Shown here in pieces: positions 19,399 through 27,842 of a DNA stretch of 64,000 bases. The notes under the pieces are model-generated. The model did not search any database and had not been told where the DNA came from. It saw nothing but the letters and a program-made list of their open reading frames with translations. Position 1 is the first letter of the stretch. Every line of letters starts with the position of its first letter. The position numbers were made by a program, and so were the translations under genes. The stretch is from Bifidobacterium pseudolongum subsp. pseudolongum DSM 20099 (lineage in GTDB: Bacteria; Actinomycetota; Actinomycetes; Actinomycetales; Bifidobacteriaceae): the NCBI RefSeq assembly GCF_000771225.1, contig NZ_JDTZ01000002.1, positions 310,001 to 374,000 on the forward strand. Direction: 5' to 3'.

Positions 19399-20943
19399 CT
19401 AGCGCTCTTCGCTGGATGTGCGCTCCATGCCGTTGGCGGCGATCATCGCCTCTTTGCCGTACATGCGCAAACCGGATTCCACGGCGCGCGTGGCCAGCGC
19501 ATACGCCGCGCGGTAGTGGCGGTAGGCGCGCTCGCGCACCGCATGGCACGCCGCATCGTCCGCCACACCCGCGCGCTGCAGGTCGGCGAGTTCCCATTCG
19601 GCCGCCTGCCCCATGCGCAGACGGATCATCGCGATGATGGGACGGTCGTGCGCGTCGCCGAGGTCCATCTGCTCCTTGCACAGTTCATAGGCACGCTCAT
19701 AACAGTCTGCAGCGGCGTCGCGATCGGCTGGCCAGCCGCGGCCGTCACGGTGCATGTCTCCCAGGTAACAAGCGCTTTCCGCACTGCCGAGCTGTTCGCC
19801 ACGCTCAAAACAGGCGGCTGCGGCAAAGTCCGGGTCCTGCGCGTGCACATGCTCATACAGATACATCACACCCAGGTTCGTTGCGCATTGCGCGTCGCCG
19901 AGCTCCACGCCCGAAGCGAACCAGCGCGCGGCCTCGCCGAACAGCGCCTCGCGGCGCCCCGGATCGGTCTGCAGCAGCGCGGCGCGACTGCGGTCGTCAC
20001 CAAACTCGCAGGCGGATTGCGCGGTGAGTGCCTCCGGACCACCAAGCGCCGACCCTGCAAGCTCCGCATCCCAATCCTCCACGTCGAGCGGCGCCCCACA
20101 CACCACGGCGGCGATGGTGCGCCAGCCGCGCAACGCATCGTCCCATTCGCCGGGGATGCCACGTCCGTCGCGCTCCTCACGCTCGTCCTCAAACCCGTAC
20201 ACAATGCCGGCGAGCGCGCCAGCCACGGCTGCGGTGGTATCAGCATCCCCGCCCAGATTGACGGCGGTGAGCACACAGTCGCGGTACGAGTCGGTTGTGG
20301 TCAGGCACCAGAACGCGGCGCGCAGCGTGTGCAGCACGTAGCCGCTCGATTCGATCTGGCCGCGCGGCACACGCCACACGCCGTCTTCACCGGCGATCGC
20401 CGCCGCGTCGCGCGTACCGGCGCCGCGAATCAATGCGCGCGCCGCCCGCACGTAGCGCACGCACGCGTCCATGCTCGTCTCATGCGCGTGGGTGACGGCG
20501 CTCATCGCGCGCACATCATCGTCCGACGCGCCGAAGAACGCGAGCGGGATGCTGCGCATCAGCGCGCCGTTGCCGTTGTCGCGCTCGCCGCCCAGACCGT
20601 GGTCGGTGTGCAGGGCCTGGTATGTGGTGCGCCCCACGTCGAACGCCGCGCCGTCGGCCGTGTATTTGCCGTCGAACAGCCAATCGCGGTAGCGTTCGCG
20701 CAGGTCGTCGGGATCCACCACGCCGTCGCAGTGCATCAGGGAATCCAGTGTGGCCAACGCCATGGAGGTGTCGTCGGAAAAGGTGCCTGCGGGGATGCCC
20801 CTCGCCGAATCACCGGTCATTGTGATGCAGGTGAACGTGTCTCGTGCGCGCCCTTCGTATGGCACGCCGAGCGCGTCTCCGATCGCCTCGCCGTACATGG
20901 CGCTTTGGAGGATCCGCAGCATTGTCTCGTCGTTGATGTCCAT
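19399..20943 (-). CDS. ADP-ribosylglycohydrolase with C-terminal Sel1-like repeats (copy 2)
   Basis: 514 residues from the ATG at 20943 with GGAGG eight bases upstream; several upstream in-frame ATGs lack a site. The ADP-ribosylglycohydrolase domain is intact: GDALGVPYE, FSDDT, GERDNGNGALMR and DADTTAAVAGALAG. The C-terminus has Sel1-like repeats (AESACYLGDMHRDGRG and neighbours). It closely parallels the gene at 7078-8694 in domain order and motifs. It sits 70 bp upstream of jetA on the same strand, so it might be co-transcribed with Wadjet. Target unknown: reversal of protein, DNA or small-molecule ADP-ribosylation are all possible. Confidence 0.85.
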   Translation of the reverse strand: MDINDETMLRILQSAMYGEAIGDALGVPYEGRARDTFTCITMTGDSARGIPAGTFSDDTSMALATLDSLMHCDGVVDPDDLRERYRDWLFDGKYTADGAAFDVGRTTYQALHTDHGLGGERDNGNGALMRSIPLAFFGASDDDVRAMSAVTHAHETSMDACVRYVRAARALIRGAGTRDAAAIAGEDGVWRVPRGQIESSGYVLHTLRAAFWCLTTTDSYRDCVLTAVNLGGDADTTAAVAGALAGIVYGFEDEREERDGRGIPGEWDDALRGWRTIAAVVCGAPLDVEDWDAELAGSALGGPEALTAQSACEFGDDRSRAALLQTDPGRREALFGEAARWFASGVELGDAQCATNLGVMYLYEHVHAQDPDFAAAACFERGEQLGSAESACYLGDMHRDGRGWPADRDAAADCYERAYELCKEQMDLGDAHDRPIIAMIRLRMGQAAEWELADLQRAGVADDAACHAVRERAYRHYRAAYALATRAVESGLRMYGKEAMIAANGMERTSSEER

Positions 20944-21111
20944 GATCGCCTCCATCTCTTCCATAGCCGTGGCGTGCGTCGGAACACGGCGCATGCCACG
21001 GCGGCATCCAATTGATGCCTGTGCTGTGCTGGGCGTTTGCGCGACGTGTGTCTAGAATACCGCCATGCCGGCCGTTGCGCCCGGCCCGTGTGCCATGCGC
21101 GCGCCGCGGTT

Positions 21112-22707
21112 TCAACGGGGGCGCGTGACGGCGTCGAGCATGAGCTCCACACTTTCGATGCGCCGCGCCACCTTGGCGGTGATGTGCGGTAGAAGCGCAA
21201 TGACCGCGCGCGTCTTGTTCGTGCGCACACGGCAGAACGCGGCCACCGCTTCGCAATCGAGCGTGCCACCCGCGCGGGCCGTGCGCAACGGTTTCAGTTC
21301 GCCGGCACGGAATGCGCCGCTATGCTCAAGCGCCTGCAGTGTGCGTTCGGCGCCAAGCGCGCGCACATACTCGCCTTCCAGATCGGGCTGCGAGACCCAC
21401 ACATGTTCGGCGGCCAGCTGGTCGGCGCGCACATGGTATTGCCCGGCGATCTCCTGCACGGCGTCGGCGTCGATGAGCTGCGCGAGCGGCACCTGGAATC
21501 CACGCTCGCCGAACATGCGGCGCCACGCGGGCATATTACCGCAGCCGCCCGCCTCAAGCAGCACAATGCCGTAAGCGTCCAGATTGCGTTTCGTCACGTC
21601 CGCGCAATGCTCCACAAGCACGCGGTCGGTGATGCCCTCGACGACGATCACACGGTCGGCGGTCAATGGCTCGAGCCGGTCGCGCACCCACATGTGCAGC
21701 AGCAGTTTGTCGTCTTCGCTCAGAAAATCCCGCTGCGGCTGCACCACTTGTCCGCCGGAGTGCATCACCACGATCTGGTCGGGCTCGAACTCGCCGATGA
21801 TGTCCGGCGAATGCGTGGCGATGATCTTCTGGCTGTCGCCGCGCGCAAGCAGGCGTGCGAGATTGCGCTGGCTCGTGGGGTGCAGGTGCGTTTCCGGCTC
21901 GTCCAATCCGATGATGCGCGTGCGGTCGTCGAGACCGTCGACGAGCGCGAGCGCATACACCGCACGCAGTCCGCCCGACTGGTCACCCAAGTCACGCTGT
22001 TCGCCGTTCTTGCGCAGTTGCAGGCGCAGGCCGTCGAGCGGCGCGGCACAGTCGCGGGCGGCGGGCACGAAGACGAGGTTGTTCTGCTGGTAGTCGCCCG
22101 GAAGCGCGGCGGTCAGTTGCGCGGCGATGCGCCGGCGCAGTTCGAGCAGTGGCTGCGAGTCTTCGAGCACGCGCGCATAGGCGCGGTCGACTTCGGCGAG
22201 CGCCCGGCGTTCCTGCTGCAGGTCCTGGGTGGCGAGCAGCTCGTCGATGAACGTTCCATGCGCGTCACCCAATGACTGGTCGTCGGCGATGTACGTCCAG
22301 CCGATTGCGTCGATCTGGGGTTGCAATAGGTCGGTTTCGTGCCATGCGCCGGCCGCATACCGGCGGATGACGAGCGATTCGCCGTCTGCTTCGACGCGCG
22401 CCTCGAGCCGCAAGGTCAGCGTGGATATGCCACCGGATTGGCGCACGGCGTCGCCGAAATGCGAATCATTGGCGCCGCATTCGAGTTGCGCTTCGACGAC
22501 GAACGGGCGGGCGCGGTCACGCACGTCATCGGCGGTGATCGACGTATAGAGCGCGCCTTGGGTGGCGCCGAGCAGCAGGTCAAGGCAGCGCAGGATTGAC
22601 GTCTTGCCCGAGTCGTTGGTGCCGACGAGCACGAGGTGCCGGCGCACTTCGATGTGCATGTCGGCCACACGGGTGTGGTTGCGGATCGCGACCGAGGTGA
22701 GTCTCAT
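21112..22707 (-). CDS. OLD-family ATP-dependent nuclease (AAA + TOPRIM)
   Basis: 531 residues. The N-terminal ABC-type ATPase has Walker A GTNDSGKTS (residues 29-37) and Walker B IIGLDEPETHLHP. The C-terminal TOPRIM nuclease has VIVVEGITDRVLVEHC with the catalytic Glu and a later LIDADAV Asp pair. OLD-family enzymes act in phage exclusion and DNA repair. The start ATG overlaps the stop of the upstream kinase-like gene (ATGA). No UvrD-type helicase is adjacent, so it is not a Gabija pair. It may be a two-gene defence unit with the kinase or a solitary class 1-like OLD. Confidence 0.82.
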   Translation of the reverse strand: MRLTSVAIRNHTRVADMHIEVRRHLVLVGTNDSGKTSILRCLDLLLGATQGALYTSITADDVRDRARPFVVEAQLECGANDSHFGDAVRQSGGISTLTLRLEARVEADGESLVIRRYAAGAWHETDLLQPQIDAIGWTYIADDQSLGDAHGTFIDELLATQDLQQERRALAEVDRAYARVLEDSQPLLELRRRIAAQLTAALPGDYQQNNLVFVPAARDCAAPLDGLRLQLRKNGEQRDLGDQSGGLRAVYALALVDGLDDRTRIIGLDEPETHLHPTSQRNLARLLARGDSQKIIATHSPDIIGEFEPDQIVVMHSGGQVVQPQRDFLSEDDKLLLHMWVRDRLEPLTADRVIVVEGITDRVLVEHCADVTKRNLDAYGIVLLEAGGCGNMPAWRRMFGERGFQVPLAQLIDADAVQEIAGQYHVRADQLAAEHVWVSQPDLEGEYVRALGAERTLQALEHSGAFRAGELKPLRTARAGGTLDCEAVAAFCRVRTNKTRAVIALLPHITAKVARRIESVELMLDAVTRPR

Positions 22708-23258
22708 GGTGCGCTGGATGGGTGCTCGGCCACGTACTGCAGGAACTCGTTTGTCTTCGACCAGTATTTGATGCCCCAGTTCTCGAAGTTCCACTCGTCC
22801 ATGTAGTCGTTGCATTCGAAGTCGATGTAGTGGATCAGGCCGTCTTGCACCACGAAGTTCGTGGGGAAATAGTCGATGTTGATGTTGTGCCGGGCCAGCT
22901 GATCGGCCATGAACCGTACCTGTTCGAGGTATTCGGGGCGCATTTCGTCCTGCAATACCAGCTCGTAGACGGTGGGGCCGTCCACGTATTCCTTGAGGAT
23001 CCGCTCTTTGCTGATGTCCACATCGAACATCGTGGGCAGGCGCACTCCCAACTCACGCAACCGGCGGTAGTCGCGGATCTCGGATTGAATCTTGTCGCCG
23101 AACTGGTAATACGGGCAGGGTTCGTGATGAATCTGCTTGAGCACGTATTCGGTGTACGGCATGCTTTGGGAACGGACAAGGAAGGAATAACCCCCCTTGC
23201 CTTTGCCCAGCAGGCGAAGCACGTCAAAGGGCGTCCCATTGACCGTCAATTGTTTCAT
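22704..23258 (-). CDS. Small protein-kinase-like protein coupled to OLD nuclease
   Basis: 184 residues. Kinase features are visible: Gly-rich loop LGKGKGGYSF (18-27), Lys41 in YVLKQ, catalytic loop NIDYFPTN with Asp129 and Asn134, and IDFE (Asp146) replacing DFG. It is short for a full kinase and looks like the compact bacterial Ser/Thr or small-molecule kinase group. The start has only a distant AAAAGG. Its last bases overlap the OLD nuclease start (ATGA), so the two are coupled. tRNA-Glu lies 66 bp upstream on the same strand. Substrate unknown. Confidence 0.7.
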   Translation of the reverse strand: MKQLTVNGTPFDVLRLLGKGKGGYSFLVRSQSMPYTEYVLKQIHHEPCPYYQFGDKIQSEIRDYRRLRELGVRLPTMFDVDISKERILKEYVDGPTVYELVLQDEMRPEYLEQVRFMADQLARHNINIDYFPTNFVVQDGLIHYIDFECNDYMDEWNFENWGIKYWSKTNEFLQYVAEHPSSAP

Positions 23259-23298
23259 GTTGGCATCGTACCATGCCTTTTGCGCCCGGAAAGCAAAA

Positions 23299-23320
23299 GA
23301 CCCACCATGTGGCGGGCCTG
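23299..23320 (-). terminator. Terminator after tRNA-Glu
   Basis: On the minus strand CCCGCC, loop ACAT, GGTGGG is followed by TCTTTTGC just downstream of the tRNA 3' end. The stem has one G-T pair. It would separate the tRNA from the kinase-like gene. Confidence 0.6.
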
Positions 23321-23323
23321 TGT

Positions 23324-23398
23324 TGGTACCCCCTGAGAGAGTCGAACTCTCGTTGTCAGATTGAAAGTCTGGTGTCCTAACCGTTAGACGAAGGGGGC
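23324..23398 (-). tRNA. tRNA-Glu (anticodon TTC)
   Basis: Cloverleaf visible on the minus strand: acceptor GCCCCCT with AGGGGGT, D-arm, anticodon loop CTTTCAA carrying TTC, and T-arm GAGAG-TTCGACT-CTCTC. The discriminator A is followed by an encoded CCA. The outermost anticodon-stem pair is a C-A mismatch. Confidence 0.95.
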
Positions 23399-23462
23399 CT
23401 GACAACTCGATTAATAATACACGAGACGTCAATGCACGCAAATCACGGCGTGTCGCATGCAA

Positions 23463-24335
23463 TCACCGCGTGCGGTAGGTGAAATCGTGGATCACACGGC
23501 CGGCGTTGAGCCCCTTCTTCTCGAAGTTCGTCAGCACGCGCCCCTCGAAGCGTTCGGATTCGGTGAAGTCGGCGTGCGGCAGTCCAGCCGCATCCGCCGC
23601 ATTGCCCTTGCCCACATGTTCGGTCGGCAGGCTCACCGTGAGCGTACCGGCGTTGGTGAAGTCGTCGCGGCCGTCCATCACCTCGTGCACATGGAGCGCA
23701 TAATCCTCGATGTCGGTGGCGATGCGCCAGACGCCACCGTCCGCGAGCGCACGCCGCACGTCCGCGGCGAGCTCCGGCTGCACGATGCGGCGCTTGTGGT
23801 GCTTCATCTTAGGCCACGGGTCAGGGAAGAACGTCCACACTTCGCTCACCGCGCCAGACGCCACCGCCTTCATGAACTCAGGCGCGTTGACCTGTGCGAC
23901 GCGCAGATTGCGCAGGCCGCGTTTGCCGGCGAGCAGCAGGGTGTGCGCCACACCTGGGTCATAGACCTCGAGCGCGAGGAAGTTGAGCCCGGGGTGCGCT
24001 TCGGCCGCGGCGGCCACGTTTTCGCCCTGACCACTGCCGATTTCGACGATAAGCGGGTTTGTGTTCCCCCACACGCGCCGCGCATACGCCGCGTCGAGTG
24101 TGAAGTCGGCACGCGGGTCGAGCGACCCCTCCCCCGCATTGATTTCACTGAGCAGGTAATCATGCGCATAGTTGTTCCACGCACGCTGCAGCCGGTCGTC
24201 GAGACGTGGCGAACGGCGGACGAACGAGAGCACCTTGCGTCCGTAGAGCGGTGGGCGCGCCGGTTCGCCCGCGGCTGAGGCCACGGCTGCATCTGGCATT
24301 GGGGTGTCTGCTGCTGTGCTGTTCTCGGCTGTCAT
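23463..24335 (-). CDS. trmB: tRNA (guanine-N7)-methyltransferase
   Basis: 290 residues. It forms m7G46 in tRNA using S-adenosylmethionine. The SAM-binding [12 protein letters not shown] and the family signature [12 protein letters not shown] are both present. The first ~60 residues are a variable extension common in actinobacterial members. The start ATG has AAAGGAG four bases upstream. It lies just beyond tRNA-Glu and is divergent from galE. Confidence 0.93.
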   Translation of the reverse strand: MTAENSTAADTPMPDAAVASAAGEPARPPLYGRKVLSFVRRSPRLDDRLQRAWNNYAHDYLLSEINAGEGSLDPRADFTLDAAYARRVWGNTNPLIVEIGSGQGENVAAAAEAHPGLNFLALEVYDPGVAHTLLLAGKRGLRNLRVAQVNAPEFMKAVASGAVSEVWTFFPDPWPKMKHHKRRIVQPELAADVRRALADGGVWRIATDIEDYALHVHEVMDGRDDFTNAGTLTVSLPTEHVGKGNAADAAGLPHADFTESERFEGRVLTNFEKKGLNAGRVIHDFTYRTR

Positions 24336-24446
24336 AGTCTCCTTTATATCCGGCCCTCTACCCGTGGGTGTGGGCGGTGGCGTCTGTTGTTTTCCGCGCG
24401 GCGTATGTTAAGACACGACGCTGCGCACATCCGCGTGAAGCTGTAG

Positions 24447-24474
24447 TATACTGAAATTGTTACAAAAGGTAACA
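24447..24474 (+). promoter_or_regulatory. galE promoter with overlapping palindromic operator
   Basis: A -10-like TATACT (24447-24452) is followed at the expected transcription start by TGTTAC-AAAAG-GTAACA (24458-24474), a perfect 6-bp inverted repeat. The position would suit a repressor. The surrounding 24400-24520 is markedly AT-rich. No -35 box is clear. Confidence 0.5.
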
Positions 24475-24526
24475 TAAAACAGCAAAAGAGAACATACTCT
24501 CTGTTGCTTTGGTGGAAAGGACCAAC

Positions 24527-25537
24527 ATGACCGTTCTCGTAACAGGCGGCTGTGGCTACATTGGCGCCCATGTGGTGCATGCCTTGCACGAATCCGGCCA
24601 GGACGTGGTGGTTGTGGACGATCTGAGCTATGGCAAGCCCGATCGCATTGGAAACGCCCGTCTGTACGGTATGGACATCTCCGCTCCGGGGGCCGGGGAA
24701 CGCCTTGCCGAAATCATGAAGGCGGAGAACGTCGACTCCGTCATCCACTTCGCCGCGCGCAAGCAGGTCGGCGAATCGGTCGAAAAGCCGCTGTGGTACT
24801 ACCAGCAGAACATCAACGGCATGCTCAACGTGCTCGAAGGCATGCGTGAGGCCGGCGCGAAGAAGCTCGTCTTCTCGTCGAGCGCCGCCACCTACGGCGT
24901 GCCGCCGGTCGACGTGGTGCCCGAAGACGTGCAGCCGATGGTGCCGATCAACCCATACGGCCAGACCAAGCTGTTCGGCGAGTGGATGGCCCGCGCGTGC
25001 GAAGAGCCGTACGGCATCCGCTTCTGCGGCCTGCGCTACTTCAACGTGGCCGGCTGCGGCCCCGTGGAGCTCGAGGACCCGGCCATCCTGAACCTGATCC
25101 CCATGCTGTTCGACCGCCTCAAGCAGGGCAAGGCGCCGGCGATCTTCGGCGACGACTACCCGACGCCCGACGGCACGTGCGTGCGCGACTACATCCACGT
25201 CTCCGACCTGGCGGACGCCCATCTGGCCGCGCTCAAGTACCTGGACCGCGACGAACGCAAGTACGACGTCTTCAACGTCGGCACAGGCGAAGGCACCTCG
25301 GTGCGCCAGATCGTGGACGAGGTCAAGAAGGTGACCGGCCTGCCGTTCACCGAGACCGTCATGCCGCGCCGCGCAGGCGACCCGCCGCACCTGATCGGCT
25401 CGCCGAAGCGCATCAATGAGGAGATGGGCTGGCACGCCAAGTACGACGTCGAAGACATCGTCGAGTCCGCGTGGAACGCGTGGCAGGCCAATCCGGACCA
25501 CCACATCGACGTGGAGACCTGGAAGCAGACCGACTGA
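24527..25537 (+). CDS. galE: UDP-glucose 4-epimerase
   Basis: 336 residues of the extended short-chain dehydrogenase fold. The NAD-binding TGGCGYIG is at residues 6-13, the catalytic Ser lies in SSSAATYG, and Tyr144 and Lys148 form NPYGQTK. It interconverts UDP-glucose and UDP-galactose (and often the N-acetyl forms) in the Leloir/bifid shunt pathway. The start ATG has AAAGGA five bases upstream. It is a single gene ending at a strong terminator, with a likely operator at the promoter. Confidence 0.93.
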   Translation: MTVLVTGGCGYIGAHVVHALHESGQDVVVVDDLSYGKPDRIGNARLYGMDISAPGAGERLAEIMKAENVDSVIHFAARKQVGESVEKPLWYYQQNINGMLNVLEGMREAGAKKLVFSSSAATYGVPPVDVVPEDVQPMVPINPYGQTKLFGEWMARACEEPYGIRFCGLRYFNVAGCGPVELEDPAILNLIPMLFDRLKQGKAPAIFGDDYPTPDGTCVRDYIHVSDLADAHLAALKYLDRDERKYDVFNVGTGEGTSVRQIVDEVKKVTGLPFTETVMPRRAGDPPHLIGSPKRINEEMGWHAKYDVEDIVESAWNAWQANPDHHIDVETWKQTD

Positions 25538-25558
25538 TTCGCTCAATCAGCGCTCACC

Positions 25559-25600
25559 AACGGCGGGGGTTCGTGGAACACTCCACGAACCCCCGCCGTT
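25559..25600 (+). terminator. Strong intrinsic terminator of galE
   Basis: A 19-bp perfect stem (25559-25577 with 25582-25600), loop ACAC, is followed by TTTCCTTCCCCTT. It may act in both directions because the next gene converges. Confidence 0.9.
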
Positions 25601-25637
25601 TCCTTCCCCTTCAAACTCCCCATGGCTGCCGCGGACG

Positions 25638-26606
25638 CTACCCTACGACTCGATTGTTCAGACGAGCCGGCACCACGCCGTCGCCCTGCGGCAACAACGC
25701 GTTGGTGACGCATCCACCGTCGATCGACGCCAACGCCCGCTCAAGTGGCACGCTCAGGTGGCCGTTGGCCGCCATCCACTCCGTATACCCACGCACCATG
25801 CCCATATCAGCGGTGCCCCAGTCACCGTCGGCGTCGAGCCACGATGGGGCTACGGCGGCAAGTGACGCGGCGAGCACATCGGGGTCGATGTGGCACAGCG
25901 CCGGTTGCAGCGCTTCGACGGCGGCCTGCGGATCATCAATCGCCATACGGTACCCCTGCGCAGTGGCCGCGAGAAAATCACGCACCATCTGCGGATTGCG
26001 CTCAATCAGGTCATGGCGTGCGGAAACGTAATAGGAGTGGTGCGGCGCCACCTCAACGTCGTCGAACGGCAGCACGACGAGGTCGTTGAAATCACCTGAT
26101 CCCTGATACGGCTCCCACCATGCCACATTGATGAACGCATCGCATTTGCCGCGTTCGACACTGCGGATATCGGGCTCCCACTGCCCTGGATCGATGGTGC
26201 TCAACGTAGAGAAGTCGCCGCCATCTTTCTCCACCGCCTGCTGCAGCTCCGTGTACAGCCGGGCGACGCCCATCGGAATGCACACGCGTTTGCCCTCCAG
26301 ATCGCGGAATCGACGGATACCGCTGGCCTTGTTCGTGATGATGCCGCCGATCTGACATTGGTTCATCACCGCACACGACGTGAGCGACGATTCGCCCTGC
26401 TGGTGGAACAGCAGCTGGTTGAGCCGCACCAGGGCGATGTCCACTTCGCCGCGCTCCACCAGACAAGCTGGATCGCCACGGTAGAAGTCGCCGCTGATGA
26501 AGTCCACGTCCAGGCCACGCTCCGCATACAGGCCACGCGCGCGGGCCAGGTAGAATCCAGCGTGGTTCGTCCATGGATGGACATATTCGAGCCGAACTTT
26601 CAGCAT
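25638..26606 (-). CDS. NMT1/THI5-like (ThiY-type) pyrimidine-binding protein without signal peptide
   Basis: 322 residues of the periplasmic-binding-protein-like NMT1 fold (opening WTNHAGFYLARARGLYAERG). ThiY-type members bind thiamine pyrimidine precursors; THI5 enzymes make HMP-P. No signal peptide or lipobox is seen, unlike ABC binding proteins. I used the ATG at 26606, 11 bases from AAGGAG; a TTG three codons upstream is too close to the site. It is the last gene of the TPP-riboswitch operon, which supports a thiamine role. A cytoplasmic binding or enzyme role is possible. Confidence 0.75.
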   Translation of the reverse strand: MLKVRLEYVHPWTNHAGFYLARARGLYAERGLDVDFISGDFYRGDPACLVERGEVDIALVRLNQLLFHQQGESSLTSCAVMNQCQIGGIITNKASGIRRFRDLEGKRVCIPMGVARLYTELQQAVEKDGGDFSTLSTIDPGQWEPDIRSVERGKCDAFINVAWWEPYQGSGDFNDLVVLPFDDVEVAPHHSYYVSARHDLIERNPQMVRDFLAATAQGYRMAIDDPQAAVEALQPALCHIDPDVLAASLAAVAPSWLDADGDWGTADMGMVRGYTEWMAANGHLSVPLERALASIDGGCVTNALLPQGDGVVPARLNNRVVG

Positions 26607-26665
26607 GGTTCCCAATTCTCCTTCTTATCTTGGTTATCTTGTTCTTCCTTCGTTGCTCCGTTGCG

Positions 26666-27808
26666 CTACAGCGCGCGACGCACGTCGTCGAGGAACCGAC
26701 ACCCGTCCGGTGTGCCAAACCATGCGGCATGGGCGTTGAACGCGGTGTCATAGCACCAGTCGGCATCCTCATCCCGCATCGGTCCGTCCACGAAATAAGC
26801 AATCCAGTTGAGCGACGCCTCGGCCTGCGCGAGCGGTAGCATCCACGGCAACACATCGCGCTCGACGTCAGACAGCGGACGCAGGCGCTCATAGCCCTCG
26901 ATGATGGCGCGGGCGACGTCAGAGCGGCAGGCGTCCGTCTGCCCATCCATGATCTGAACGAACTGGATGGCGTTGCGTTCGATGGCCTCGACCAGATCGA
27001 ACAACGCCGTATTGCGGTCGGCCAGCCCAAAATCGATGACAGAGCTCGGCGCATGCCCCTTCCACAGCATGTTCGAGACGTGTGGGTCGCCATGCGTCCA
27101 TGATTCCGGGAGTTCACCATAACGGGGCGCGACATGGCGCATATAGGCGCGGTATGGTTCCAGATCGCGACGCCAGTCGCGCCCTGTGCGCTCGAGATAG
27201 CGGCGCACGGACGGCCGGGCATCCAGCCAGCCATCGAATTCCTCATCGAAATCACCAGCGGCAAACAGACCGAAACGGTTCTGGTACGGATCGGGGCGTG
27301 CGGCACGGGGCTCGTCGAAACCGCGGGACGCCAGCGCGATGCGCGCCACCGTCTCACCCAACCCGCGTGCTTCATCGAGTGTGGCGGGTGGATCCCACGT
27401 CAGCGCATGGGCATAGCGGTCTTCCCCCGGCGCCTGCGCGCAGACTTCGTAGACGTATGAGCCCACCGTGAACGTACAACCATCGGCTCCGCGATGGCGC
27501 GCGGCATCGAACGGGAGGAACGGCATCACGTTCATCCCATGCCCCGCAAGCCACGCCACGTAGCGCTGGTATGGGTGGATTGTGCACGCATCGCGCACGG
27601 ACGCATGGTACCGCTTGATGTACACGTTGCCACAATCGGTGGCCACCATTGCGCCTGCAGCGGTCGGCCGTGCGCTGCGAGAGATCATGGCAGACGCGCT
27701 CAGCGGCTCGGCAAGCGCCAAAAGCACCCTTCTCGCTTCGGGCAATGTGATATCGCGCCAGCGTTGCTGCACAATATCCAGCTGCGCATTATTCTCAGGG
27801 TTATCCAT
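26666..27808 (-). CDS. APH-fold phosphotransferase, probable thiamine-pathway kinase
   Basis: 380 residues with the catalytic loop HGDPHVSN and the metal motif VIDFGLADRN of the aminoglycoside phosphotransferase/choline kinase fold. GGAG lies nine bases before the ATG at 27808. It lies between the YkoE-like transporter and the NMT1-like gene, downstream of a TPP riboswitch. A thiamine or hydroxymethylpyrimidine kinase function (ThiK-like) is inferred from that context; the sequence alone fixes only the fold. Confidence 0.75.
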   Translation of the reverse strand: MDNPENNAQLDIVQQRWRDITLPEARRVLLALAEPLSASAMISRSARPTAAGAMVATDCGNVYIKRYHASVRDACTIHPYQRYVAWLAGHGMNVMPFLPFDAARHRGADGCTFTVGSYVYEVCAQAPGEDRYAHALTWDPPATLDEARGLGETVARIALASRGFDEPRAARPDPYQNRFGLFAAGDFDEEFDGWLDARPSVRRYLERTGRDWRRDLEPYRAYMRHVAPRYGELPESWTHGDPHVSNMLWKGHAPSSVIDFGLADRNTALFDLVEAIERNAIQFVQIMDGQTDACRSDVARAIIEGYERLRPLSDVERDVLPWMLPLAQAEASLNWIAYFVDGPMRDEDADWCYDTAFNAHAAWFGTPDGCRFLDDVRRAL

Positions 27809-27842
27809 GGCACATGCTCCACATGAGATCGGCTTGCGCCAA

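Noticed and set aside
21112-22707. Gabija system
   Set aside because: The nuclease resembles GajA in layout, but no UvrD-type GajB gene is adjacent; the partner is a kinase-like gene.
23324-23398. tRNA-Glu as an integrated-element attachment site
   Set aside because: No second copy of the tRNA 3' end (GGGGGTACCA region) and no integrase were found in the window.
24344-25546. 400-codon minus-strand frame opposite galE
   Set aside because: It mirrors galE codon positions; galE has all catalytic motifs and a good ribosome site.
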